From Erodium maritimum (taxonomy: Eukaryota; Streptophyta; Magnoliopsida; Geraniales; Geraniaceae): a stretch of DNA of 64,000 bases. This document shows, in pieces, positions 45,335 through 56,434 of this stretch. The notes under the pieces are model-generated. The model was given only the letters and a program-made list of their open reading frames with translations, had not been told where the DNA came from and did no database searches. The first letter of the stretch is position 1; the number at the start of each line of letters is the position of its first letter. Both the position numbers and the translations under genes were made by a program. The stretch covers positions 11,475,001-11,539,000 of the forward strand of contig OY997596.1 in the NCBI GenBank assembly GCA_963921825.1. Direction: 5' to 3'.

Positions 45335-46980
45335 TTTTTTTGATCAACAATTTTTTTTTGATTTTTATATAAATAAGTAAACTTCTCACAAGTAAGAAGA
45401 GGAGTACATCTTTTAGATCCAACTACAGACCAAGCACAAAAAAGAACAATTAACTGAAATCTGACACGAGCATGGCGCTCATAAACATGACACGAGCATG
45501 GCGCTCATAAAAGACAACTAACTGAAATCTAACACGAGCATGGCGCTCGGAGTACAACCTCGAGCATGGCGCTCGGAATACAACCACGAGCATGGCGCTC
45601 GGGATACAACCACGAGCATGGCGCTCGGAATACAGACGCGAGCATGGCGCTCAGTAAACTACAACGAGCATGACGCTCGGAATACAGACACGAGCATGGC
45701 GCTCAATAAAGTACAACGAGCATGGCGCTCAAAACACAACTACGAGCATGGCGCTCGGACTACAACCTCGAGCCTGCATCAGCGAGATCCTTGGACGAGA
45801 CCGCAAACAACCAAACAGACGATGTAACCGAACATAGCCCTCCGAGGCCAATCAAAACACCCCAAACCTCTTACCAACACTTGCAGTAGTAAACACCTCA
45901 TCTCATCAAAAACCCAATCCGAGTAAATAGAAAAGGCAATGACACGCCGGCGGGCCGCACCGCACACAGCAAAGAAGAGTACTAGACCCCTTAGAAACAG
46001 AAACCACAGGACTTCGAAGGTTGGCACTGAAGCCTAGCACCTCGTCGGAGGCCAACACCTATAAGACCGACGAGCTCCCCCCAACAATGTGGAGAGGAGC
46101 GACGAAGATTTACGCGGAACTGAGTCTAGGAGGCAAGCAGTGCCTACAACAGGAGCGCTAGAAGTAAGATGGTGACGAGAAATCTTACCCACCGGAACCT
46201 TGTGAACGGGAGAAGCACCTTCGGCGGAAGTCCGAGCACAAACCAACGTCAGCAAGACCCACACACCAAATCTGCTGGGATGAGCGAAAGGGCCAAGGAG
46301 CAGGTCCAAATTAGTGCACCGGGCCGAATCCCTGACCAGGCCCATGGAGACCAGGCCATTGGAGCTGGACCAGGACAATCCCAGGCCGAAGCCCAGGCCA
46401 GCTCGAGGCCCAGGCCGAGGCCCATGTATGACCCAAGCCCAAAACCAGGTCTCACCTTCACCCGCACGAGGAGACGGAGACGCCCGCACCGGCCGCCCCT
46501 GAAGCAACTCCGGCGAGATAAGTACCGGCCTGAGGACGCCACGAACCCGCACCCTCACACGCCGCCGGCTACAGGAGCGAGCAACATCCAGCAGCGACAG
46601 ATCTGAACAGATCGGAGTAGATCTGAACGGAAAGGAGGAAGTAAGGGCTGAAGTCAAGAGCTCCGGCAAAGGCTCGCGCCGGCCATGTCTTCACGGAGAC
46701 ACCAACCACCAGGAAGAAGCGGGAAGTCGTCGGCAAGAAGTTGAAGCAAGTCAAGGTCGAAGCTAGAAGAGGAGGAAGAAACGCCCAAAGAGAAATGAAG
46801 GAGGACGAGGAAGGGAGGGAGAGGGAGTAGGTCGCCACCGGCACCGACCTTGGCCGGAGCCGTGGCCGGAACCGGTGGAGACGAAGAAGCGGATCTGGCG
46901 GCTAGGGTTACAGGGGGGGGGGGTTTGGGAAGGGCACGACTTTCAAGTCAGAGAAGTCCTCTTAGAGTTTGGTCTTCACT
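45335..46980 (-). mobile_element. LINE-derived retroposon with a hairpin minisatellite
   Basis: Flanked by a perfect 15-bp duplication atacctttttcatct (45320-45334 and 46981-46995). On minus it starts in a GC-rich leader (AGTCGTGCCCTTCCC, CCCTAGCCGCC) and ends ATCAAAAAAAAATTGTTGATCAA followed by A. A stem-loop (arms CTTCT/AGAAG, 45382-45399) precedes the tail. The 26-bp minisatellite at 45465-45775 is in its 3' part. GC-rich frames on both strands lack domains. Confidence 0.85.
45465..45775. repeat. 26-bp minisatellite of self-complementary units
   Basis: Eleven units, each containing CGAGCATGGCGCTCG, in which CGAGC and GCTCG can pair around ATGGC. Spacing is mostly 26 bp (one unit is lengthened by CAACTAACTGAAATC). 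One unit has CATGACGCTC. The transcript would form a row of small hairpins. Confidence 0.92.
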
Positions 46981-46995
46981 ATACCTTTTTCATCT

Positions 46996-47519
46996 ACATT
47001 TCCTTTCTCTCTAAATCTTACTATTCAATCACATTATTCTCTCGGACTCAAATCCTCCTTCCATCAAAAATGCCCAACAATAAATCGTCCTAGTTCGGTG
47101 ACTTTGATGTTTGTTAAGCCTTAACGATTTGTTACCGGGAGAGGAATATTTGGACGCGTATCTTGACAATTGTGGACAACATGAAGGTTGCCAATTTTTA
47201 GTTCCGTAATGGTCAATTTCCGGCACTAGGGATCCAAATTCTTGTGTAAATGAGCTAATTTCCTAACCACGAGAATCAACTTTTGGATCCCCGAGATTAA
47301 GGTGTTCATGGGCGGATATCTGCCAGCCCGGATGTGCAGTTGTATCTCTATGATCCACAACCCGCCCACACAAATGAACATTTAGGGTATTTCATCGGCA
47401 AAATGTGCAGGTGGATTGGATTCAATCCGCGTGACCCGTAAAATTGTACCAAAAGCTAATAAAAAAACTATTTTAGAAAGGAAAAAACAATGTCCCTTCT
47501 CTAATTCAAATAGTATCAA
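46996..47519. other. no gene seen
   Basis: Spacer up to the solo copia LTR. The phrase GGTGTTCATGGGCGGAT at about 47300 looks like a plant hAT-MITE end but no partner end could be placed. Confidence 0.45.
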
Positions 47520-47524
47520 ACACC

Positions 47525-49195
47525 TGTTAGTCTTAGTCCCCGTAGTTCAATCCTAAATGTCCAAATATATATATCATCATTAGCAATAAGATTAAAGCGA
47601 CTTTATATTACTTATGTGTTGGAGTAATGTATCGATGTGTGCTCTGATCTATGCCCACAATGCGAATAGAACCATAGATCGAGATAGATCACACTCGATG
47701 GGTCCCTAGTCAACAAAGCTTCACTAGATGCGACTAGTATGAAAGATGGCTCTTTATGGCTTACGTTCTGTTAGTCATTGGAACGAGATTCCGGATTTTG
47801 ATCATAGATATCATGTGGGACATGATATTGGATGACCCACCCTGAATATTTTCCATAGATTAAGTCATGAACATATTCAGTGTCGTAGCTTGTCATGTAT
47901 CCTTAGACCAAGGAGTCTTTGTGATCGCTATGTAGTCAACAACTGAGTTTGACATGAGTCTAACGTTGTCCGTAACAGGGCTTCCATAACGACCAGGATT
48001 TGCTTAGGGACGGGCTACATGAGTGACACGAAAGACGGCTAAGGGATTTATCCCTCATACTGAGGTGTGGGAAAGATATCGGTTCTCGGCCACTTGATCG
48101 AGAGTGACTGAAAGAATAGCATGGCCATGCACATGATACTAGTATCACTTATTCAATCATCTCACATATCAAGGAACAATGATTGAGAATAATAAGGATG
48201 GCGGCTCTATGCCTTATCTCAATCAAGATATCAGAGATAAAAGGATAGTGACATAGACGACGAAAAGTTTAGAATCGACAGGGTCGATTCGTTATGCAGT
48301 GTTAGGAAATACTAAAGTCTCGTTAGTTGCCACTTAAATATGATCAAGTAAAATGGGATTTTACGTTGATCTATTGACATGCATAAACCTAAAGGTCACA
48401 CCGGAGGGTGAAACTCGTTGACACATTTATGGAGAATGGCCAAAAGGGAGTTGTCTCGGGACATGACCAAAACTGGGTTTTGGGTCATGTGCCCGTAAGT
48501 GAATAGGACTTTACGGATCGAGACAAGGCTTAGAGTCTTGGGATTGATCGTGTCGGATAATGTTGGACATTTCGGGTATGGAAGGCTTGGAGGCGATGAG
48601 CGAATCTCAGGACCTCGTTGGAAATGGCCACGAGCCATGTTCCAAGAGACTCATGAAAGACCCATGGAACTAATTAATCAAGTCTTGATTAATTAGTACT
48701 AAGTAAGCAAGACAAGGATTAAGGTGTTGGTGATTCACCACCTAACCCAATCTTGTCTTGCCATACCTTGTCCTATTTACACCTTACTTGACACCATACT
48801 TGTCCCATGCCTTTAGTTGGACAAGTATGGGGTTTTTTATGTTTAAGTCATCTTTTTTCAACATAACAAACACAAGACAAGAATAGGAAACACAACTTCT
48901 CTCCCCCTTCCCTTGCAATTCCGGGTTTGGCAAGCTCCCACCTCCATGTTTGTGTTCTTGAGTCCTCAAAGAGAAGAACTACGTGGCTTTGATTCCCATG
49001 TGGATACGTATGCGTCTTGGAGACTCAAGCCAATCATTCGTTACCCGGTGTTCTTGTTTAGGTAAGAAATAATGCTGAATTTTTCTCTTGTGAATCCATT
49101 CTTTGTTAGTTGTTTCATGGTTTTAATCGTCTCTTGGTTTTCATTGATTTTCCGCTGCGAGTTGGTTCATCTCCAACCTACCTCGAGACCCAACA
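47525..49195 (+). repeat. solo LTR of the copia family
   Basis: 1671 bp, TGTTAGTCTTAGTCCCCGTA to CTCGAGACCCAACA, homologous to the copia LTRs at 13775-15873 and 19246-21094. A perfect 5-bp duplication acacc lies at 47520-47524 and 49196-49200. No interior remains. Confidence 0.95.
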
Positions 49196-49200
49196 ACACC

Positions 49201-49876
49201 TGACTTCATTGGAAAAGTACTACATAAGATTTCTTTTCTAATTCCATTACGAACTGCGGTTGTCAATGGTTTATCAAGTATGAAAGTGATGGTGAACTCG
49301 GGTATTAGTAGTATAGATCTTGGTTATAGAGGATGGATGGATCATCCATGGATTGAGATAACATGACCCACAATCCACTCACGTTTTTGCATATTATAGA
49401 AAACATCTGATCTGTTATAAGTCTAATCATATGCGAATGAATAATGAGATAAATATTGGATCAGGCGGATAAGTGGACGAAGCAGATCATCATATGATTT
49501 TGAGCAATCCTATCCGAAATTATGTCCAAACTATGGTTGTCAAGGCTTGATTCACAATTGAGGAACGGTTCCAACTAAGCGTTCACACAATCCTCCTTCG
49601 TAGGCTTAGCCTTACAATACCAACATCTATACCAACTTCATAAGAAGCCCTAAGGGTGGACATGAGTTCCGATAACGAAGAATATTTGAGGTTAGTTTCC
49701 TATTGGATATACACAACTTGTTGGACTCCTAGAGGAACGAAAAGACTAGACACAAGTTTGAAAGAATATTGAGAAAGAGATAACAACAATGAGATTTGTT
49801 TCGCTTACAAGGATGACAAAAAGTGAAGATCCATTAGTTCAAAGTGAATAATTGGTCAAAAAAATTAATGGTTATC
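49201..49876. other. no gene seen
   Basis: Continuation of the spacer that held the solo LTR. No open frame or motif. Confidence 0.5.
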
Positions 49877-49887
49877 ATGAGTCGTAG

Positions 49888-51134
49888 TAGGCTGGTCTGG
49901 CAGCCCTTGGCCAGGTCGCCGTCAGTGGACCATTTTCCCTTCTGTCCTTTCTCCCCCTTCTTTTCCCTTCCCTTCTCTTCATATGATTTGTTATTTCTTC
50001 TCACGAGGTTGTGTCGCGTGTTTGTTCTTTTATCCGATCGAGTTCCACAGTGGTTACCTCTCTACGTCTCCGTTCTCTAGGTGTATGGTCTCGGTGGTTC
50101 TGGATCTAGAGTCGTGCCTTTCCCTTGTGATGGTTTTCTCTGGTGGTATCAATCTATCATGGTTGTCAACTGCTCAATCCTCGTCTTCGGGTCTAGAGGG
50201 TAATCTGTATCAAACGATGTTGGCTGGTGTTGTCGTCGGAGTTGGCTCCTTCGTCCCTCTCTAGCCAGTGGTGCTAGCTCGATGTTGGCATGGTTCGGAC
50301 ACTCAACTTACTTGGATTGGGACAAATAGGGTTCAAACGCTCACTTGTGGAGGGTTGTTTCGGTGGAGCAGGTTTGTTCAGAGGTGGTGGGGAGCTGGTT
50401 TTATGGTGGTGGTTGGAAGGTTATCCCGTGTGTTAAGCACTGACAACATCCGCTGGCCGTTCCGGTGGTTCTGACGTGTGGGTATGTGCTCTATGGGTTT
50501 TCCTTGGGCCTTCCCTTTGGCTAGGTCAGCTTGTTCAGTGGCTGGACAGAGGTGGAGGTGTTTCGGGTTCCATTGTGTTGGACGATGACTTATGGGTTTG
50601 TGATCTTGTGTTCGGTGTTCCGATGACCCGTGTTTTGGCGACATTAGGGTTGTAGTGTGGGTGTTGCAGGTTTGTTTTGTGGCAATAGAGAAGTTTGGTT
50701 GTTTTTGGCAGTTGGTACATGTTTTTTCTCGTTGCTCCAAATTCTGGTTGTGTGCTCAGCCGGAGGAGGTATCGATGGTTCTGTTTCAGGAATCGGGACG
50801 CGATCAATTGGGTTAGTTTTCCTGTTTCCGCTTGGTCCGTCTCGCCGCCACTGGTAAAACAAGTTTAGGTGGTGTGGCTCATGGGTATAGTTTCTTTGAA
50901 GACTTTTGAAGTGGTACGAGATGTAGTCTCGAGCTTCGTATGTCTTTTTCTATTTACTTGTAGGTTGCGTCCTTTCGGAAACTGTTTTTGTTTTTCGTAA
51001 GGGATAGTTCTCTTCGAGTTCCCTTGTGAACTCCCTTTGTAATCATTTACCGAAGCCTTTTGTGATCTATGTGCTCTTTCTTTCTTAGAAATAGCACTTT
51101 TTAACAAAAAAAATCGAGCTTATCAAAAAAAATT
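49888..51134 (+). mobile_element. non-coding LINE-like retroposon, 1.25 kb
   Basis: Flanked by atgagtcgtag at 49877-49887 and 51135-51145. The 3' end carries a stem-loop (arms GTGCT/AGCAC with an inner TTTCT/AGAAA stem, 51071-51097) and two A-runs, ending GAGCTTATCAAAAAAAATT. The 5' part is CT-rich. Open frames lack domains. Confidence 0.82.
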
Positions 51135-51461
51135 ATGAGTCGTAGCAATCGATACACACTAGCCAATTATCGGACGACCAGCTCTACAAGAAGGGTTTGA
51201 GTTTATACGAGCGGAGCGAAAGACCCCAAAACTTAAAACACAAAATTTGGTGGGAAGCGGTTTGTTCGCAGCCAAAATGGACCGTAGAGCATAACAACCC
51301 TGCCCCCGAATATGACCTGGTTGAATACCTTTGTGTTACTGTGTATACGCCTAGTCCGATATAACATCATCAATGGATAAAATATTAGGGCTAGTTTCTA
51401 GTTCAATACATGGTTTGAGCGTGTCTCCCAACTTCGTTGTTTAGGAACCACAACAAGGTTT

Positions 51462-52062
51462 GTAGTTTGTTTTCATCGTATTTTTCAGATCTAGTGTGGG
51501 ACACGTTTCGTGACCTTAATGGTCTTAGATCGTTGTGGAGATGTTCTCGTCCGGTCGCGTCCGGTATTCAATACTTCACCCTCTTTTAACCTCTTAAGGT
51601 TATACTACTCGTCTCTTAGAATTAGTTTCTTTTCGTACTTGTTTGTTCCCCCTTCACATGGTTGGTTGGGGCTCGTCGGAGAGTGGTTTTGGCCACCGAC
51701 GAGTTGTTATAGGTCTTTGGGACTTTGTGTGAAGTCGAGAAGTTTATTTTTCTATGGATTTCCGAGTTCCGATTGGTTTTTGCCACCAGACTATCTCTGT
51801 TGTTCTACGGTGTTGACCGTCGACGTGTCGTTTCCCTTCCTACTATTAGAGTTGGGGGTTCCGATGAGATGGGATGTTTTCTTTAAGTTAGTTGCTGGAT
51901 TTTTGTGTGGCTGTCAGGAGTTAGCGTGGAGGCCATTGTTGTGACAGTTCGGTCTTTAGAATTATTTGGGTTATACTATTGTCATTGTTTTTTCCCTCCT
52001 TTTTCATTCTTTGAAAAGGTTGAGCTTTATATAATGCAGTGATGATAAAAAAAAAACAATGA
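51462..52062 (+). mobile_element. non-coding LINE-like retroposon, 0.6 kb
   Basis: Flanked by gaaccacaacaaggttt (51445-51461) and gaaccacaaccaggttt (52063-52079), 16 of 17 matching. A stem-loop (CCTTTT/AAAAGG, 51998-52019) precedes TGCAGTGATGATAAAAAAAAAA. It shares several segments with 33387-34580, so both belong to one family, this one shorter at the 5' end. Confidence 0.85.
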
Positions 52063-52217
52063 GAACCACAACCAGGTTTTGGATCGGGTTTTGGGTCACA
52101 ACGTCGATGTTCCTTTGAACTAGTTGAAATGCCTACATCCCGAGCTCCATAACTACTTCTAGAATGTCATAAGGCCGCTAAATGGAAGGGTAGAATAAGG
52201 CATTGACAACAGTAAAC

Positions 52218-52490
52218 AACAGAGGCAGATTAAGAGGGGTATATGGTATGCCATGGCATACCCTTGTCCAAAAAAATTACATAGATTCGTAGTGTTTTCA
52301 ATTATCTTCTATTTGATATCTTACGTGCCTAAATCGGAGTCCGTATGAAAAAATTATGGTCATTGTAAGATTTTCCTTGCACGTAATTTGTACGTAGTTT
52401 GCATGTGACTGTAGTTTCCATTTATTTGTCTACCACATTTAGAAATGGTTTATCACATAACCTAAAACATCTTATTAGATCCTCCCCTGA
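52218..52490. repeat. dispersed 270-bp repeat, copy 1
   Basis: About 85-90 percent like 54013-54286 by eye, starting AGAGGCAGATTAAGAGGGGTA and ending near GATCCTCCCCTGA. The ends are weakly inverted (CAGAGGCAGATTAAG against CAGGGGAGGATCTAA), which suggests a MITE, but no duplication was confirmed. Confidence 0.65.
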
Positions 52491-52867
52491 CCCACAACCA
52501 AGGCTCCTTAGGGATATACTTACATTGTTTGTTTGTTTTTTTTTTTTATGTTTTTATGTTTTTTATTTTATATGTCTAAACTGACTTGTTCTTTTTTCTC
52601 TCTCATTTTACTCACCTCAAGGCCTCCCGTTCTGGTTCCTCCTCCAATAGAAAGGAGAAGAAGGGAAAGAAAGAGAAAAAGGAAAGGACCAAGCGACTGT
52701 TCGTTTGTATGCATTTCCTGATGGAGTTTGAGGAGCTCCACGAACTTCATGTTTACTACCGCACGTGCATGCCGCGTTTTCCAGATGAGCCATATGATGA
52801 GATGAAGTACGAATATTGTGGAAGCAAGTAGTCATGTGGTAGGTAGACTGTAACTAACTTTCTTAAC
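52491..52867. other. no gene seen
   Basis: Spacer with a T-run near 52540 and a short plus-strand frame (52586-52831) without a recognised domain. Confidence 0.4.
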
Positions 52868-52879
52868 TATAGCTCCATG

Positions 52880-53648
52880 AGTCGTATGTGTTCTTCCGTT
52901 GTTGCTAGCTCTTTTTCTTGAGTCTTGGACCTCTCTGGTGGGAATTCAGAAGTTGAGGTCCGAGTGGACGGGTATCGGGCTTATGTGTCTCTAGCATATT
53001 TGGCTAGAGCGCAATCGTCGTGTCTTCTCGGGGTCCACTGCTATTGAACCAAGAATTCTTCTTGCTAGAGTTCAACAAGGATCCTTCTCCAGCTTGAGAA
53101 CGACTGGTCGTCCTTTTACCTTCCTCGAGTGGGTCGAGTCTCCAGTTGCTGCGCTGACTAGGAGGGCCTAAGGATGGATGTATCATGTTTGAGGAGTTCA
53201 ACACTTTGTCCTTCGGTCCTCTTCGGTGGTTCTCTTGCTAGGTCTGGTGAGTGCTTGTTCAGAAGTCGTCTTGGGGTTGCTTAACCTTGGTGGGGTCCGG
53301 TGAGTACTTGTTCTGGGGTCGCTTTTTGGGACCGATCTGCCCGTTTTCGGGTGGATGAGCATGGGTTACCTAGCCTTCTTGAGGCCAGAGGATCCACCTG
53401 TGCGGTCTCCTATGGTACTATTCACTAGTCTGATCAAGGTTGCATGTGCGATCTCCCGAGGCACTATTCACTAGTCTGGTGGGTTTGTGGTTGTTGTGGT
53501 GGACCGGGGTGGTTGTTTTCTCTTGTATCCCTTATTGCTTTTTCTTTTTGGACTGGTTTTGTTGGACTTTGTTTTTGGTGTGTGGTTTCTATCCCAGGAC
53601 CCACATTACCTTTTTAATACATTTATTTCTCTCTGATAAAAAAAAAAG
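52880..53648 (+). mobile_element. non-coding LINE-like retroposon, 0.77 kb
   Basis: Flanked by a perfect 12-bp duplication tatagctccatg at 52868-52879 and 53649-53660. A stem-loop (TGTGG/CCACA, 53581-53605) precedes TTTCTCTCTGATAAAAAAAAAAG. An internal near-duplication (GGCACTATTCACTAGTCTG) occurs around 53412-53480. No protein motif. Confidence 0.85.
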
Positions 53649-53660
53649 TATAGCTCCATG

Positions 53661-54012
53661 CATCAAATATTCCCAATAATTTAAGAGTGAATTGTAAAAG
53701 CATATCAATTTCAAAGAGAGAGAGAGCAGTGTAGTGGAATCTGTAAAAGAGGAAGAACATATGCATTTGAAAATTTCCTCCACGTGTTTACATTTGTTTA
53801 CATTTATTCCTCACAATAAGTACCAGCACCAAACCTCAATAATGTTACCGACCCATTCCTTTCCTTATAAGCTTCTTTAAGAGCAATACTTCCGAATCTC
53901 CTTATTCATATCCACTTCAAACTCTCTCAAACATCCACTTCCAAGCTTAGACCAATGTCTAAGTCACCACAAAGTTCAGACACGACGTCTACCACCGATC
54001 CTCCTCCACCAA
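53661..54012 (+). other. promoter-like leader with an interrupted start of translation
   Basis: A TATA-like CCTTATAA (53863-53870) is followed by a C/T-rich leader and an ATG at 53955 (ACCAATGTC) opening MSKSPQSSDTTSTTDPPPP. The frame runs straight into the dispersed repeat at about 54013 and stops at 54029. It may be the first exon of a gene broken by the repeat, but no downstream part was found. Confidence 0.3.
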
Positions 54013-54286
54013 CAATAGAGGCAGATTAAGAGGGGTATAGGGTATGTCATGTCATTCCCTTGTCCAAACAAAGTTACATAGATTCATAGTGTTTTCAATT
54101 ACCTTTGATTTGATATCTTATGAGTCTAAATCGGAGTTCGTATGAAAAAGTTATGGTCATTTTAATATTTTCCTTGCACGTAGTTTACACGAGTTTGCAT
54201 GTGACTATAGTTTCTATTTATTTTTCAACTACATTTAGAAATGGTTTATGACATACCCTAAAATACATTATTGGATTCACCCCTTA
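54013..54286. repeat. dispersed 270-bp repeat, copy 2
   Basis: Second copy of the repeat at 52218-52490, sharing TACATAGATTCATAGTGTTTTC-like blocks, GTTTGCATGTGACT and CATTTAGAAATGGTTTAT. It ends CATTATTGGATTCACCCCTTA. Confidence 0.65.
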
Positions 54287-54591
54287 TAGATACTCCATTC
54301 ATCATAACTCATGGAGGTGGAGCGAAATATGATAGAGATTAGGAAAATAAAGGCCCAAACAGTGATCGAGAAAACAAAGATCCATGTCAAATTGGAGACA
54401 ATGAAGCTCTCTTGTGTAAAGCTACACATTAGGAATATATGACGAACCTTGATCAGTTGTATAAACAATGACGAGTTAGCTACATTGTCATCAAAGAAGA
54501 ATTGAACGGTTAAAAAATCTACCAACCCATACCTTTGTATACGAATGATTTATTGTATGTATCGGTAAGACCAAGTACCAATTTTCTCAGT

Positions 54592-55981
54592 TTTTTTTAA
54601 AACGAGTATAGAGGTATTATATTAGTGTAAAACAGCAACTTTACAGGGTATGACATAACTGCCCAGGATTCCAGATATTTGTCCCGATCGACCGTAATCC
54701 ATCAGGCGCTCATGGATCCATAAAAATAGTATGCTTTGAATCGCAGATCCGAACTTAGGAGTTCCTCTTACCGACATTTAAAAAATAATAAGACCCAAAG
54801 TGCTAATCCTAACTAACCAAAAGTTTATTCGACCTAAGACAAAATAAAAAGCATGAAGTAATGCCTTGGTTGCGGATTTCCCGAGACTCCCCGGCAGTGG
54901 TAGCCTTGGGTCTGTGGATATAGGTCCCCAACTGACCTTTCCACCCCCGCCGGGTCCTATCATTCTTCCCGCGATGGGTCATGTCCCTCTAGCTGCAGTT
55001 TCTGAATCTGTTCTAGCCTAGGCTCCTCAGGGCTTTCCTGTAATCCAACTACTCCTTCATGTAACCCTGTCCTGGTTGCTTGGCCTATACACTCTGCCGG
55101 TTCCAATGGGCCCCCCTGCTCCCAGTCCAGAGACGACGATATAGTTTGCATCCCCGGTAAGGTCTGTGTTCCGGTGCACCGTTCCTTCATTCCTAGTCTG
55201 GTGGTCCGAGGCCGGGGACCGATTGCTGGGTAAATTTAAGGAGGCCTCGTAGCTTCACTAGAATAGTCTCCTGGGTATAGCGACGGGTCAGAGGCTTAAG
55301 GGCTACCGGTTGGCGACCCTAGTGTCCCTGTGAGCGCAAGTCCATCTCTCCTTCGCCGTCCAGGTTGAGCGTAACCGGTGATGGAGTGTCTGGCCCCGGG
55401 ATGATTACCGTGACCGTCTTTGATCTCGGGGGTCTCAGAGCGCGGCGCTTGAACGACGGCGATATGTGGCTAGGAACCCTATTGGGGCTCCATTGTTCAA
55501 AAGGAACCCAGATCATGGCCGACGACTGCCCAGAGAACCTCAGATCACACGCCTTACATCCAGTTGGACTCCAACCGTGCCCGGCAGGTTAGACCTGAGG
55601 ATTCCGTCACCGGTCAGTTGCTGAGAGATGATCGGCGGCTCACAATATCGATACGGTTCGATCATGTGCCAAACTGGCACCGGGTGAGGACGTCATGACG
55701 GCCCTCGCAGCTACGAACTGTTGTGGCTGCCAGTGGCCAGTGCGGGTGGCGGCTTGGCGGCGGTGAGACGGGCTGGGCGGACAAACTAGCGGGTAAGGGA
55801 TCTACGGCCGGTCAGGCTACATTAGGATGGCGAGGGTAAGGATCGGGGAGTGGTGTGGAGGCATCGGAGTCGCGCAGAACCACTCCTGTAGGGGTTTGAG
55901 ATGAAACCTTAATGGGTTGATGGGTGAACCCTAGATAGGTTCGGGAGAGCACTTTTTGATTAGTTTGTTTGGAGGAGTTGT
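54592..55981 (-). mobile_element. LINE-derived retroposon with ORF1 remnants
   Basis: Flanked by attttctcagt (54581-54591 and 55982-55992). On minus it begins with a leader containing CTATCTAGGGTTCACCC and ends CTCGTTTTAAAAAAAA, with a stem-loop (TGTAAA/TTTACA, 54626-54645). The body has broken minus-strand frames rich in Pro, Gly and Arg that resemble the ORF1 part of 59990-62473 in composition. No reverse transcriptase. Confidence 0.72.
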
Positions 55982-55992
55982 ATTTTCTCAGT

Positions 55993-56434
55993 GTTTTATG
56001 TCGTACTTTTTATGTAAATATTGGGCCAGTAATTCATGTGTACATTGATTAGGACGTAAATAATACATATATAAATGGGTTTGGAACTGAAATTGGAGGG
56101 TAGAGCCAGGCCCAAATAGCTCCTATCATCTCTAGCTCTATAACCTGTAAACGATGTGGGACTCCTGAAATGCTGCAGAGCAAAATCAAGTTGCGAGTTG
56201 CAACAGAGACGAAAAATGAAGCTGAGACAGAGGTGCACAATCCCTGTGTTTCATTACAGAACTAAAATACCATGTCAATGGTGTTGAACAAAACCTTAAT
56301 CATGAAACTAGTAATTAGAATACACATTTATCAACAAAATCCCCAACTTTGAATGTTACTATTGTATTGCTGATAAAACAAATCATACTAGCTTTCGATA
56401 TTACATTAACAAATTACAGAGAAAATAAAAACAT
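55993..56434. other. 3' flank of the F-box gene
   Basis: No supported gene. A GTCCCACATCG motif, read on minus near 56155, is like the promoter motif in the solo LTR at 23687-24627, so part of this stretch may be old LTR sequence. Confidence 0.4.

Noticed and set aside
45465-45775. CRISPR-like regular repeats
   Set aside because: The setting is a plant retroposon; spacers are short variants of the same unit and no cas gene exists.
45540-45827. Plus-strand frame encoding repeated HGAR/MALG-type peptides
   Set aside because: It is the translation of the hairpin minisatellite, with no start context or homology to suggest a gene.
46169-46606. Open frames on both strands in a GC-rich block
   Set aside because: GC-rich sequence gives few stops by chance. 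It is inside the bounded retroposon and has no motif.
47300-47320. GGTGTTCATGGGCGGAT as the end of a hAT MITE
   Set aside because: No matching inverted end or 8-bp duplication could be placed on the other side of the solo LTR.
54277-54525. A hydrophobic minus-strand frame resembling a membrane protein
   Set aside because: Its apparent start is TTG, it runs into the dispersed repeat, and it matches no family I know.
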